A DNA stretch of 64,000 bases from Agrocybe praecox (lineage: Eukaryota > Basidiomycota > Agaricomycetes > Agaricales > Agrocybaceae), in contig OZ024844.1 in assembly GCA_964017145.1 (NCBI GenBank), positions 682,001-746,000 of the forward strand. Reading direction: 5' to 3'. Numbering within the stretch: position 1 is the first letter of the stretch; each line of letters starts with the position of its first letter. The position numbers and the translations under genes are program-made. The notes beneath the pieces were generated by a model, which did not search any database, had not been told where the DNA came from, and saw nothing but the letters and a program-made list of their open reading frames with translations. Shown in pieces: positions 1-10,869 of this stretch.

Positions 1-150
1 ATTTTTGAGCCCGAATTTCTTAAATCTTCAGCAATGAAAATTTCGCTCGTGTAAATCTTTTCATTGTGCCATATTCTTCATATTACATACATTTTCAGGT
101 CCTATTTACAAATATAGCTCCTACCATAACGGGTCCACGATTTTGTGTCC
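1..150 (+). repeat. Dispersed AT-rich repeat, copy 1
   Basis: This stretch is related to 49690-49805. Both contain GTGTAAATCTTTTCATT exactly, preceded by an AAAATTT-GCT motif and followed at the same spacing by ATTCTTCAT and then CTA-C-ATAAC-GGT. There is no coding potential. The copy is cut by the window start, so its true length is unknown. It is probably a fragment of a non-autonomous or decayed element; the family is not recognised. Confidence 0.5.
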
Positions 151-514
151 AGAGAAGTAGAGCACTGTCTGCTACGCTCCAGAACGACCATCAAATTGTG
201 AAATTGATATATAATATAATCTATGAGTACTTATCCGTGTATCCTTGAAAAACATGCGCGTCAACTCTTTCGCTATCTCTCGAGACAATCATTCGGCGTT
301 GAACGATGAAGCCTTCCTTAAGTTGAGTAATGCAGTCTTATGTACGCGTATTGGTAACGCATCATAGCTGGTCTGGCCAATACAGAAATTGGAATGATAA
401 TCTAGGGAGATCTCGAGAGTGATTGGAGGTGTAAATGCTATGAGATTGTACCCAGTTCAGTGTCGTGTAAACGAAGATCGATGGTATAGCATCACTGCGG
501 ATAGAAAAAGCAGT

Positions 515-700
515 ATTTTAAGCTGCCTTCAAAATGCAGGAAAATTCCTGCTTGCCACACAGGAGAAAGTCCTGTTTTTACACAGCATAAACTGCTGTCA
601 AAACCGTCATGAAAACAGCATTTTTTCCTGCCTTTTTGACAGCAGAAAACACAGGTCCGAAAGCACCATTATTTGCTTTCCCTAAGACAGGAGTATTTAC
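515..700. repeat. CAGGA/TCCTG motif cluster A
   Basis: The pentamer TCCTG or its complement CAGGA recurs many times in about 180 nt, mixed with GCTG/CAGC and runs of T. It includes the inverted pair GCAGGA-AAAT-TCCTGC. The same vocabulary recurs at 2350-2525, so the two segments are probably diverged members of one repeat family. No terminal repeats or target-site duplication were identified. Confidence 0.4.
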
Positions 701-1808
701 AGCAATCAGAAAAAGAATATGGAACATTTCTTAGACATCATATTTCGTTGTAAATTAAGCAACATTATAGAATTATAGATATTATTAAATACATTGTTTC
801 TACCCGACGTAAAACGTGGTACAGATTTAAATAAGACCGTCGCACTCACAAGCGACGAGAAAGCGCTACTCGAAAGCTGGTTTCGGGGATGTAAAACGTG
901 CGAAGGCCAGCCGGGAGGTCCAAGTAAGCTGTATAATTAGCAGATATCCGTTCCAAAGGCGAAGGAATCAATGCCTGACTGTATAGGACATGTACAATCA
1001 CTCACCGAGATATTTTTTTGTGAGTATTCACACTTTCAACCAGAAATTCTCCCCTGTATCGAAGTTAAAGACGTTTTGGAAAGAATTCATGCGTAAGCTT
1101 CGAGAATCGTGGCCTTCGTCGTGAATATAACATAGTACTCACGCGATGCATTTCCTCGGTCCTCGGTTCCATCATTTCGACTTTGTTCGAGATACCTTTC
1201 GCTCCATAAGGTCAATATATGCGCGCTGTGAAATCAATATGCAAAGTATTTAGAGTCAGAAATTGCCGTTTATCTGAATGTGACGTACCGCATAATACAC
1301 ATTTTGTGAATGGTACTTTCCAAAAGGCCGGTTAGACCGCGATAACGCACTCTGACAGGCCTTGTCATACTTTCCTGACACGGGAAGGGGATTAAAGGAG
1401 CAAACAAGTCAAGTATATGCGCATATATGCATGCGTCACGTACATACCTAATGTAAAGCAGGGAGAACGGCCTCCCCGATGTTTGAAATCGGCCCACAGA
1501 GAATATAACCCCGCAAGAATCGGCGTCAGTACACTTGCATGGTTGCATATAGGTCATATACACACTTTTGGTTGGATATATGCGGGTTCTAAGCCCTAAT
1601 TTTTGGTCCCGGACCCCGTCTGTGTGGAAACAATGCAGGGGTTGAGTGCTTCCCATAATCATGCCCTTTGTAAAACGAATGGGGGACTATCGAATAGGGA
1701 TGACATGAAGAGGTTTTTTCTTCTACGATAGGGAGGCTAATTGAGAGTGAGGGAAGTTACGGGCGGGCAGGACATGGATGGTAAGAGGGAAGAGGAGGCA
1801 AGGGGCAA

Positions 1809-1835
1809 AACGCGTCGCGCGTCGCGCGACGCGTT
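1809..1835. repeat. GC-rich palindrome with ACGCGT motifs
   Basis: Perfect inverted repeat: the arms AACGCGTCGCG and CGCGACGCGTT (11 nt each) flank the spacer CGTCG. It stands out in AT-rich surroundings and contains ACGCGT, the core of the yeast MCB cell-cycle element. No adjacent gene start supports a promoter role. Confidence 0.55.
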
Positions 1836-2349
1836 GACCAAAGTTTGAACTCAGACGGCATCACGGCAAGGTCATTCACCGTCACCAACTCACCGGAGCA
1901 TGCTGGCCGGCGGCTCATGTTGCGGGTTGGCCTTGAAGCTTTGAAGTTGTATGCAGTAAATCTGAAGCTCCCGTTCAAGGCTCGGTGCGATCGTGTATGC
2001 CGATAAGCGCCAATTATGAATCCCTCGGACATTACAAGCCAAAAATGGCAGGGACGTGTCCAGATTCCGAAACCGATCCGAGTGCCGTGACGACATTCGG
2101 ATGCTCAGTACTCCGTACTTGTTCAAACATTCTAACCCAAGGGTCGGGCGGCGAGATCACAGAGAAGAAAAAAAACTTGTTTCCATCCATTAAATATTGA
2201 GGTCGCCGTAGGTGGAAAGGTAGTTGTAGTGTAAACAGTGTATGATATAAGCCAACAGAGACAATATCACTATGTCTTCCGGTCTTGAATTAATTCTCGT
2301 GCGAGAAAGCATGTACAAATTAGTGTAGGAAGGGCAGGAAATTAAGCTA

Positions 2350-2525
2350 TACATAAAATTCCTGCTTGGATGACAGGATTTTTTGCTGCTTTGTAAAGAC
2401 AGGATATTCGATTGCCAAAGAGGGACGAATATATGCTGTTTGACAGGCAGTTATAAATAGGACACGAAGAATTCCTGTCAAAATCCGAAATAGTCCTGTT
2501 TTACACCAAATTCTCCTGCTTATGC
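2350..2525. repeat. CAGGA/TCCTG motif cluster B
   Basis: It shares AAAATTCCTGCTT with cluster A at 515-700 and carries at least six further TCCTG or CAGGA copies separated by T-rich spacers. It is a non-coding dispersed repeat of unknown family. Confidence 0.4.
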
Positions 2526-2906
2526 TATCCGCAGTGGCATATCGAGGCAAAATTAGAGGTAGTAAAAAAGATACACAAAACCAGGAGAGATCTCCATCGT
2601 GCAAAATAATGCTCTCAGGACTGAACGAAATGCGCTTAAGTAGCACGAGCGGCGAAGTTCCTGTGTGCCACTTTAAATACGATTGTGATCAGGACGTAAA
2701 GACATGATCAAAACCATTAAGCGGGGTTCGCACAGATGCGGTTATGTAAAGGAAGAAAAGGTTTGTGTATTTTCCTTTCGATATCGCCTGGAAGATTTGA
2801 GATCACTTCTGAATGAAAGGAAGAATATAGTATTCATTTTTATATAGATAATTAACGCAGCCGATATATCGTCTTCTACTTCATTAAGGCCATTTTGATC
2901 TTTTTC

Positions 2907-4018
2907 TCATTTCCCGATATTCAAAGCCTTAGGTTCGTCTGTCAACAGGAGATTGTCGGACCAGTTCTCAAATTCGTTGAATTCGTTGATCACGCCCAAG
3001 TACCGCTGCCTGGCATTATCGATGTTGTCTTTGGCAACACACCAGTGGACAGGGATCTTGGCATCTTTGTTGTGCCTGAGACGGGTAACCTCGAATACTC
3101 GGTCAGCAGCTTTGAGGATGTCTCCTTGGATGTTGTTTATATCTTCAAATAGGCGACGGAGGAACTGGGAGGGGAGGTGCTCATTGGCGTATGCTGGTAT
3201 GGCTGGGAATTTGACGTAACTGGAGTCGTGTGCCCTGGTGCGGAATGCACCTAGTTCGATCAGTGTGATCTGTCGGTACTAGTGAGTCATTGTTTTCTAC
3301 AATTTATTTTAAAGCTTACCTTAATATTCCAGGTAGGATCGAGCTCCTTTTCCAAGGACTCCGTGAAGCCTTCCAATGCTTTCGAGAAAACTATCACAAC
3401 ACAGATCTTGTTACTCCAGGCAGAACAACTCACCAAATTTACTGTGAAAGAATACATGAGAATTACGAGGCAAGTCGCAGAAAACCACGGACGCACCTAG
3501 CACAATAATACGAACTGGCAGGAAGACCCATCAATCCGGCTCCAGAGCTTACATTTAGAAGCCACCCTCCTTTCTCTGCTCCATTGACCTCCCGAAACAC
3601 TCGCACAGCTTCTCTGCTGACGTTCGCCGCTCCCCAGAAGTTAACATCGAACATCTTCCTCGCAGCATCGTTTGGTGTGCTCTCAGCCTCGGCGCAGATC
3701 CCGTACCCAGCATTATTGAACACGATATCGATCGTACCAAATTTGGCGAGCCCTTGTGCGAAGGCATTCGCGATATCGGGTTCGGAAGAGACGTCGCATT
3801 TCACGACGAGGAGATCTGAGGATGGAGTAACCGCGACGAGGTCGTCGAGGTCAGATGGTTTGCGGAGGGTTGCGATTACTTTATCGCCATTCTTCAACGC
3901 TGCTTCGGTAACGGCGCGTCCAAAGCCAGAGGAAGATCCAGTCACTGCGGGGGTCAATCAGAATCAGAATGGTTTCAGAGATCAAGACGGCGTCAATACC
4001 TAGCCAGGTGTAAACCAT
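2907..4018 (-). CDS. Short-chain dehydrogenase/reductase with an 8-nt microexon
   Basis: Classical SDR oxidoreductase of 298 aa, about the usual family length. Exons run 4018-4000, 3944-3497, 3441-3434, 3378-3320 and 3269-2907, summing to 897 nt. Exon 1 supplies MVYTWL, which splices into VTGSSSGFG, the TGxxxGxG cofactor-binding loop (residues 8-15). The NNAG motif and the NVSS serine follow. The active site is Y153-C-A-S-K157. The third exon, only TAAATTTG, completes Ser156 and encodes the catalytic Lys157 and Phe158; without it the frame and the YxxxK motif are lost. Both flanking introns are 55 nt. Downstream, ALEGFTESL and a GAFRT segment are typical of classical SDRs. The substrate cannot be inferred. 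No signal peptide or membrane segment is seen. Confidence 0.9.
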
Positions 4019-4677
4019 TGCGATGATGTTTTTAGTTCGTAGATGGATTGGGTCGACGAGCGGGCAGAAGAGGGTTTCAACTTGAGAGAACAAGTGGGCG
4101 TTAGTTGGAATGTTGAAATTGCATGCATTCAAACACTTACTTTATAGCAATCCTATCCACGTCTAAGTTTGTCAAAGAGTCGCGTTGGGCTATACTAGCC
4201 AAGACAGTCCTTCAAGGATTTGTCAACTGAAGGACAAGAATCTGGCGCGAATGTCTTTGGGTCCATTTTGTGTCTAAATAATGACGCCTGAAAAGTCAAT
4301 ATTTCAGGACAAAAGACACGTCTGACGCGTCTGACGCGAACAGCATCGCGTCACGAATGGCTTGGGATACAAAGAAACGCGCCGATTATAAGGTGATTGC
4401 TTGGATTTTCTCAAAGCTCCGATTTATCGCCAATTTCGTGGTCCCGCAAGGGATGAAACATGCGTCGCGATCACGATACGTCCGCTACGGACGCGTCGCT
4501 TAGTCGCGCTAATTTAATTATTCGCACGTCGAGTCAAACCGCTACGTACCGAATGCCGGGTCCGAGTCTAGAGGAACCAGACGGTGGACGAACATAACGG
4601 CAGTCAGAACCACAAAAATGGTACATTCACGTAGGCGTTATGATTGATTGATAGAAGTGTGCACTGTGTCTAAAAGT
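4019..4677. other. Intergenic region with GACGCG-rich segment
   Basis: This is the upstream flank of the dehydrogenase and the downstream flank of the F-box gene. At about 4318-4350 and 4463-4505 it contains several GACGCG/CGCGTC words and the inverted pair CGTCCG-CTA-CGGACG at 4479-4493. No coding signal is seen. Confidence 0.4.
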
Positions 4678-6237
4678 TCAGGCTATGCAGAACGAGAGGA
4701 ATGCCCTTTCGTAAGAGTCCAACTCTTGAACATTGGTATATTTGCTGTCTCGGGGTGGCCACGGAACCATATCGAGGTCGAGTAGGGGAGATCCATCAGG
4801 CTTCATCGGTATCTCTCCATAGAAACCTCCTTCCTCGAGTTCCTTCCAAGTTTTCAAATCCTTCGACTTCCACAACTTTGCTTCATGTCCCGGCAGAAAA
4901 AGCGTGCAATGCTTGTTGAACTTCTGCGAGCGCAATCTAACGCCGTCCAGATAGAGGTTGAATTCATTGGGTTCTGATTTCCGACTGATAAACGTTGTGC
5001 AATGTATTTCTTCAAGTTGGGGCCAGAGTAGTTTCGACCCACTTTGCTTGGCCATTAAATAGAATACGCCAGTTTTATGCATGCATCGTTGATCAATGGT
5101 GTATAGTCGCTTTGCATTTTTAGTGGCGTAGGCAAGTTTTTGGAGGCATATGGGTGAAACGACGTGTAAATTAGAATCCATCAATGCCACTGTATGTAAA
5201 GATGGGTAAAGGTCGGGTGTCGTCATATCAGCTAAATCGTCCATTACAAAAAGATTCCGCCAGACGTTGAGGTGGAACTTTGGGGATTTGAAAATCAGAA
5301 CTTCGAGCTGAGGTGCACGAACAAGATCCCAAAGGTTCACTTGAACACGGATGTCGCTGCATCGAAGGTACTTTAAATTTGGAGCCAATGCTGGTGGTAG
5401 ATCGGGACCCGGTAGACTAAAAACGTTGCCCAGTATAGAAAGGCTTTCCAAATTTTGCAACTTGAATAGGGCCAGGAACTGGTCGAAATTTATCAAGCCC
5501 TCTTGCTTGCATCGTTGAAGGTATACTGCCGTGACAAAATGGAAAGATGGAAGGCTGTCGAAGAAAGACCGGGGATCCATATAAAGGCGAGTTATCTTCG
5601 GAGCGCCCCCTCGGAATAGTATTTCGTGATGACGCGGAGTAGCGATTCTGAACTCAAGAAATTCGAGATTTGGAAGACGATCGGTTTGAAGGGCGTGGTA
5701 GAGGGGCTCAAGATATCTCCCATCGTCCAATTTGAGAGAAAATTTCCGCCAGCGTACAGTACTTTTTGCCGCCATTTCCAACATCTTCTGCATAGCTGCA
5801 GAGCCACCCTCAAACTTGAGGTCCAACAAATGGTTAAGAGAACGTTCGAGGTATGTGGAAAACCGTTTTATTTCTGAGGTGCGGAGACCACGAGAGAGGA
5901 AAGTAATCCATATTTTGGGGGTTTGTAAAGCAACGTTGCGCCAGAGATGGGACACATGGCAAAGAACGATTTCCATAAGTTGATTTTCACTGTTCCAATC
6001 GTATCTTGCACAAGCCTACTCGAATACCGAAGCGAGAATTTCGACGGGCATTGTGGAAGTTATCGAACGTTGGTTAAAACGGAATGCGTGTTGGCGTCGA
6101 AGTTCCCTTATTTCCTCGTCTAGTGCTTCGGTTTCCTTCACCACAAGATAGTATTCCTCTGCTTTCTGAAGTAGTTCCCTCCGTTTTTCTTGCTGCTTCT
6201 GCAGTAGTAAGTCCAATTTTGACGGAGTTTCTGCCAT
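4678..6237 (-). pseudogene. F-box/LRR-like protein interrupted by one in-frame TAG
   Basis: One continuous frame from the ATG at 6237 to the stop at 4678 would give about 519 residues, but a single TAG at 6018-6016 breaks it after residue 73. The N-terminal piece has a charged coiled-coil and then the start of an F-box (MPVEILASVFE). The piece after the TAG continues with typical F-box second-half spacing (VCHVSHLWRNVAL, then PKIW) and leucine-rich degenerate repeats. Such proteins are usually substrate adaptors of SCF ubiquitin ligases, and they are strongly expanded and often pseudogenised in Agaricomycetes. No GT-AG intron of plausible size removes the TAG without deleting the F-box. A recent nonsense mutation, a sequencing error, stop readthrough or translation from the internal ATG at 5976 remain possible. 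Confidence 0.7.
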
Positions 6238-6917
6238 TGTTGTCGTTGCGGTGTGATAATACAGGACAAAAGGAAAACAAAGCGAGCTTTGGACGCCTGC
6301 GAGGCTGCGTCCAGTGCGCCGAGTCCAGAAAAGAAATCGAATGGGATTGGAACCTCGTGGATCAATCGATCAAGGATCATAAAGGGACAAACAAGCGACA
6401 AATACCGCGGTTTGCCTGTGCGCCAACTTGCAAGTGCCTCAGGCCTGCCACTGCCAGTACTGTCTCAGCCTCTGAGGCGAGAACCGAGTGTTGAAATCTA
6501 TCTTGAAGGCTACCTTTAACCGTCAACAACCGACATCTTTGGTGTCTAAAATTGCGCCTTTTTGGCAACTATTTTGTCTGTAATGCTGCTGGAAGACGAC
6601 ACCTTTCTGTGAGTTTCATATAAGCATGTTTCAAGGAAATATGTTGTTTTGTTGAAGATAGCAGGTTCCGCGGGTCTCGCGAAAACGCTATGATCGTGTT
6701 TACTATTCAGACCTCATCGTCTATATAGGCTTTACGGGTCACTTTCCCAATTACGAACACACTCTGGCCTGACTAAACTCCAGCTTGGCCTGGTTTTTTA
6801 TTGGCGGATGTTTGTACAAGGTTTTCACAAGTAAGAGGAGAAAGCCAACCAGGGCAATCAAAGAGGAGATTTTGCTTTCGGGTTCTTTGTCGAAATCATT
6901 TTATTTACGTCTATGAT

Positions 6918-8305
6918 ATGCCATTGCTTAGCTCTCCTCCCATTCGTTTGAATCTTGGGTGAGTGTGCAACCAATCTGTGTCTAAGAAGTTTTTTTTTTA
7001 TTCCATCAGAGCTTTTCTTATAGGATCATTTGTCAATACCATCTTATATACCTTGGAACTTGCCTCCGTTTGGTGGTACTTTCGTACTGAAAGGGGGAGA
7101 AGAGACCGCAAGGCAATCAGGTGGCTCGTTAGGTTTGCTCTTGTCGTGGATACTGTTGGAAGCTTTGCCGTATGCGCGAATGTTTTCGTGGTGGGTGTGT
7201 TTTCTTTAGTCAGAAAATGACGTTGCTCATCAGTTGCGTCTCTTCCGAGAATAGTTTCTTGTTATATATCTTGGTCAGGCTTCCGGAGTGTTTGACCTGT
7301 CAATACCCATCATTGATACCTTTCAGATGACGAACAGAAGACAGCCAGAACTCACTGGACATATCTTGTATACGTCGTAACCGACACCGTAGCAGCATTC
7401 GTTGTGCAAGGTTTCATGGTATATAGATACTGGAGATTGTGAGTCTTCAATCAACGAAACTCGTCTCTATCTCTAACTCCAATGCATATCAAGGTCCCGC
7501 AATTACTACGTGATACTACCGATCATCGCCGTGATGTGCTTTGGTGTAACTATGAAAAGTTTCGTTTTGCCCGCAAACGGTGACGAGCTAACACAATTAC
7601 GGTCCAGTTCAGTGCATCTATACGGCTTGTTGTTAGTTCAAAAAAATGGACAACAAGGATCCAACGATATGATGATCTACCGATTATCCTGTAGTAACAT
7701 CTTCCACTATCTCTCACTCAATATGCGTCTGACCTGTCTCTAGAATTGCATTGGTGGCAACGGTTTTTACTGATATGTGCATCAACATTGCCCTCATATG
7801 GAAGCTACGCGTCTCCAGAACAAATAACAGCACTACCCGTCAGTAAGTGACCACCTTACTGCATGTTAAACATCGACCGTAAATCAAAATTATTTTCTTC
7901 AGCCTCCTCCAACGAATTATAATGTATGCGGTCGTGACAAGCTGTACAACCTCTGTGGCTGCCCTGGCTACTCTCGTGGCGTATTTAGTATATCCTCTTG
8001 CCAACAGTGAGCCCAATTTCTTTATACCCAGTACCGTTAACTTGCTCATTATGCAACTAGTTTCGACTGGCATTGCCTTCTGCCTGGGACGCGTTTATAC
8101 TCTGACGATGTTGTACACTTTGATCGGTCGAGACGCAATGGCTAAAGATCCAACCCTTCACGTCGTTGCCGATGAAGAGTGGACTGAATCTACGATGCAT
8201 GATCATAGTAAGCACTCACAGTGTCCCTTGAGCTGTTCATTTACTGACTCAGAAACAAAGCTCTGCCGCTGATGCGGTCAACGTCACACGATATACAATT
8301 TGCTA
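6918..8305 (+). CDS. DUF6534-like seven-helix membrane protein, copy 1
   Basis: Predicted 315 aa with seven hydrophobic segments, of the fungal integral-membrane type annotated DUF6534, common and of unknown function in Agaricomycetes. Proposed exons: 6918-6958, 7010-7190, 7255-7273 (19 nt), 7327-7438, 7494-7631, 7744-7842, 7903-8207 and 8253-8305. Recognisable pieces are GSFVNTILYTLELASVWWYF, THWTYLVYVVTDTVAAF and IALVATVFTDMCINIALIW. The donor at 7632 (GTTAGT) is the least certain; it leaves a 112-nt intron, longer than its neighbours, but gives the only phase that joins the next helix. A receptor-like role is sometimes assumed for these proteins but nothing here shows a ligand. The tail is short and hydrophilic. 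It forms a tandem pair with the gene at 9002. Confidence 0.8.
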
Positions 8306-8382
8306 GACCTCCACTTCCAGACGTAAAAGCTTCCCCCTTCTTATCAATATTTCCCATCTCTTACTCAACTTATCCAACGTAA

Positions 8383-8468
8383 TTTAGAGACACGGTACGC
8401 TCGTTTCGACTCGCGCTCGCTCTCATTCGGCTCCTCCGCCGAGAACCATAAGTTATTTTACACCAGAT
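8383..8468. other. 86-nt block identical in both duplicate units, copy 1
   Basis: This non-coding block downstream of the DUF6534-like gene is identical base for base to 10460-10545, although the exons of the two copies differ at many positions. It contains TCGGC-TCCTCC-GCCGA, a potential hairpin, and a CG-rich run (GACTCGCGCTCGC). It may be a constrained 3' UTR or regulatory element, or a patch of gene conversion. Confidence 0.6.
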
Positions 8469-9001
8469 GCAGGTCCGCGTGTTTGTGTGTGAAAAAAGTA
8501 AAGAAACGTATTCTCCTGTTTGAGTTTCCACATAATCATTGCATATTTATTGCAAATCTTAACTATGTTTTGACCCAGTTCATGTAAGAGTAGGTCGATG
8601 TATTTTTTGCATTCTTTTTGCATCTTTTTACCAAAAGCATGTAACCCCGCATCTAGTATTAGCATTGATGAAAGCACGCCTTATTCTATCCCCTTACAAT
8701 TCTACAATCGCCATCCACCGCAGGCGCTAAACAACGCCTTATCTTTGTTTTGTTGAAGATTATCGAGCAGATTCCGAGCGTCTCGCGAAAACCCTACTGC
8801 TCAGACCCCATCGTCTATATAGGCTTTACGGGTCACTTTCCTAAACTCTGGCCCGACTAGACTCCAGCTTGGCCTGGTTTTTGATCGGCGGATGTTTTTA
8901 CAAGGTTTTCGCAAGTAAGAGGAGAAAGCCAACGAGGGCAATCAAAGAGGAGTTTTTGCTTTCTGGTTCTTTGTCGAAATCATTTTATTTGCGTCTATGA
9001 T

Positions 9002-10380
9002 ATGCCATTGCTTAGCTCACCTCCCATTCGCTTAAATCTTGGGTGAGTGTGTAAACAATCTATGTCTCAGAAGTTTCTTATTCCATCAGAGCTATTCTTA
9101 TAGGATCTTTTATCAATACCATCTTATATACCCTGGAAATTGCCTCCGTTTGTTGGTACTTTCGTACTGAAAGTGGGAAAACAGACCGCAAGGCAATCAG
9201 GTGGCTCGTTAGGTTTGCTCTTATCGTGGATACTGTTGGAAGCTTTGCCGTATGCGCGAATGTTTTCACGGTAGGTGTGTTTCCTTTGGTCAAAGAGTGT
9301 CGTTGCTCATATGATTCGCGTCTCTTCCGACTAGTTTCTTGTTATATATCTTGGTCAGGCTTCCGGAGTGTCTAATCTCTTGATATCCACCGTTGATACC
9401 TTTCAGATGTCGACCAAAAGACATCCGGAAATCACTGGACAAACTTTCTATACGTCACGACCAACACCGTAGCAGCGTTCGCTGTGCAAAGTTTCATGGT
9501 ATATAGATACTGGAGATTGTGAGTCCTCAATCGACGAAACGCGTTTCTATCTCTAATGCGCATTAAGGTCCCGCAATTACTACGTGATACCACCGATTAT
9601 CGCCGTGATGTGCTTTGGTGTAACTATGAAAAGTTTCGTCTTGCCCGCAAATGGTGACGAGCTAACACAATTACGGTCTAGTTCAGTGCATCTATACGGC
9701 TTGTTGTTGGTTCAAAAACATGGACGACAAGGATCCAACGATATGAGGATCTGCCGATTATCCTGTAGTAACGTCTTCGACTTTTGCTCACTCAATGTGT
9801 CTGACCTGTCTCTAGAATTGCATTGGTGGGAACAGTTTTTACGGATATGTGTATCAACATTGCCCTTATATGGAAGCTGCGCGTCTCTAGAACAAATAAC
9901 AGCACTACCCGTCAGTAAGTGACCACCTTATTGCATGTTAAACATCGATCGTAAATCAAAATTATTTTCTTCAGCCTCCTCCAACGAATTATAATGTATG
10001 CGGTCGTGACAAGCTGTACAACCTCTGTGGTTGCCCTGGCTACTCTCGTGGCGTATCTGATATATCCTCCTTCTAACAGTGAGCCCAATTTCTTTATACC
10101 CAGTGCCGATCACTTGCTCATTATGCAACTAGTTTCGACTGGCATTGCCTTCTGCCTGGGACGCATTTATACTCTGACGATGTTGTACACTTTGATCGGT
10201 CGAGACGCAATGGCTAAAGATCCAACCCTTCACGTCGTTGCCGAAGAAGAGTGGACTGAATCTACGATACGTGGTCATAGTAGTAAGTACCCACACTGTC
10301 CCTTGATCTGTTCATTTACTAACTCAGAAAAAAGCTCTGCCGCTGATGCAGTCAACATCACGCGATATACAATTTGCTAG
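9002..10380 (+). CDS. DUF6534-like seven-helix membrane protein, copy 2
   Basis: Predicted 316 aa, intact, with the same exon pattern as the gene at 6918: 9002-9042, 9090-9270, 9335-9353 (19 nt), 9407-9518, 9568-9705, 9816-9914, 9975-10282 and 10328-10380. Exon lengths match copy 1 except for one extra codon in the seventh exon. Substitutions fall in both loops and helices (for example LVVDTVGSF versus LIVDTVGSF, and DDEQKTART versus DVDQKTSGN), so the copies have had time to diverge. Function is unknown; a membrane sensor or transporter role is only a guess. The donor after exon 5 (GTTGGT) is weak, as in copy 1. Confidence 0.78.
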
Positions 10381-10459
10381 ACCTCCACTTCCAGACGTAA
10401 AAGCTTCCCCCTTTTTATTATCAATATTTCCCATCTCTTACTGAACTTATCTAATATCA

Positions 10460-10545
10460 TTTAGAGACACGGTACGCTCGTTTCGACTCGCGCTCGCTCT
10501 CATTCGGCTCCTCCGCCGAGAACCATAAGTTATTTTACACCAGAT
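10460..10545. other. 86-nt block identical in both duplicate units, copy 2
   Basis: Exact counterpart of 8383-8468. It lies 80 nt after the stop codon of the second DUF6534-like gene; the spacing in copy 1 is 78 nt. Confidence 0.6.
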
Positions 10546-10869
10546 ACAGGCCCCCGTGTTTTTGTGTGAAAAAAGCAATAAAAAAGTCAGAAACAGATTT
10601 TCCCGAATTTGGACAAAATAAGTACGAGATATGTTGTTGGAGTCTGAGTTATGAAGGTTTTGACACCGAGCTTCCACATAATCATTGGATATCTGTTTGG
10701 ATTTAAACGTTTTTTTGCATAATTTTACCAAAAATATGCAATCCCGCATCTAGAGTTAGTATTGATGAGAGCAAGCAAGAACTTCATGAATGAGACAAAA
10801 CAAATCAGGTATGATCTTCTAACCCCTTACAATTCCACAATCGCCAGCCACCGCAGGCGCTAAACAACG

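Larger units (their letters stand above)
151..2906. other. Gene-free stretch
   Basis: No open frame here shows splicing signals, codon structure or a recognisable motif; the short ORFs look like chance. The stretch holds two CAGGA/TCCTG-rich segments, a GC-rich palindrome at 1809-1835 and otherwise AT-rich sequence. It includes the 3' flank of the dehydrogenase that ends at 2907. Confidence 0.5.
6644..8738 (+). repeat. Tandem duplication, unit 1
   Basis: A direct repeat of about 2.1 kb lies immediately before a second copy at 8745-10869. Homology starts at a TTGTTTTGTTGAAGAT motif and ends at GCAGGCGCTAAACAACG in both copies. It covers the promoter, the whole DUF6534-like gene and the 3' flank. 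Exons are highly similar; introns and flanks also align, so this is a segmental duplication and not a retrocopy. Confidence 0.9.
8745..10869 (+). repeat. Tandem duplication, unit 2
   Basis: Second direct copy of the 6644-8738 unit in the same orientation. It differs by scattered substitutions and short indels, including an expanded AT-rich segment around 10580-10720. Both units keep an intact reading frame. Confidence 0.9.

Noticed and set aside
1270..1662. 130-codon minus-strand ORF in the first intergenic region
   Set aside because: It has no recognisable motif, no splicing context and no codon pattern, and an overlapping plus-strand ORF of similar quality suggests chance.
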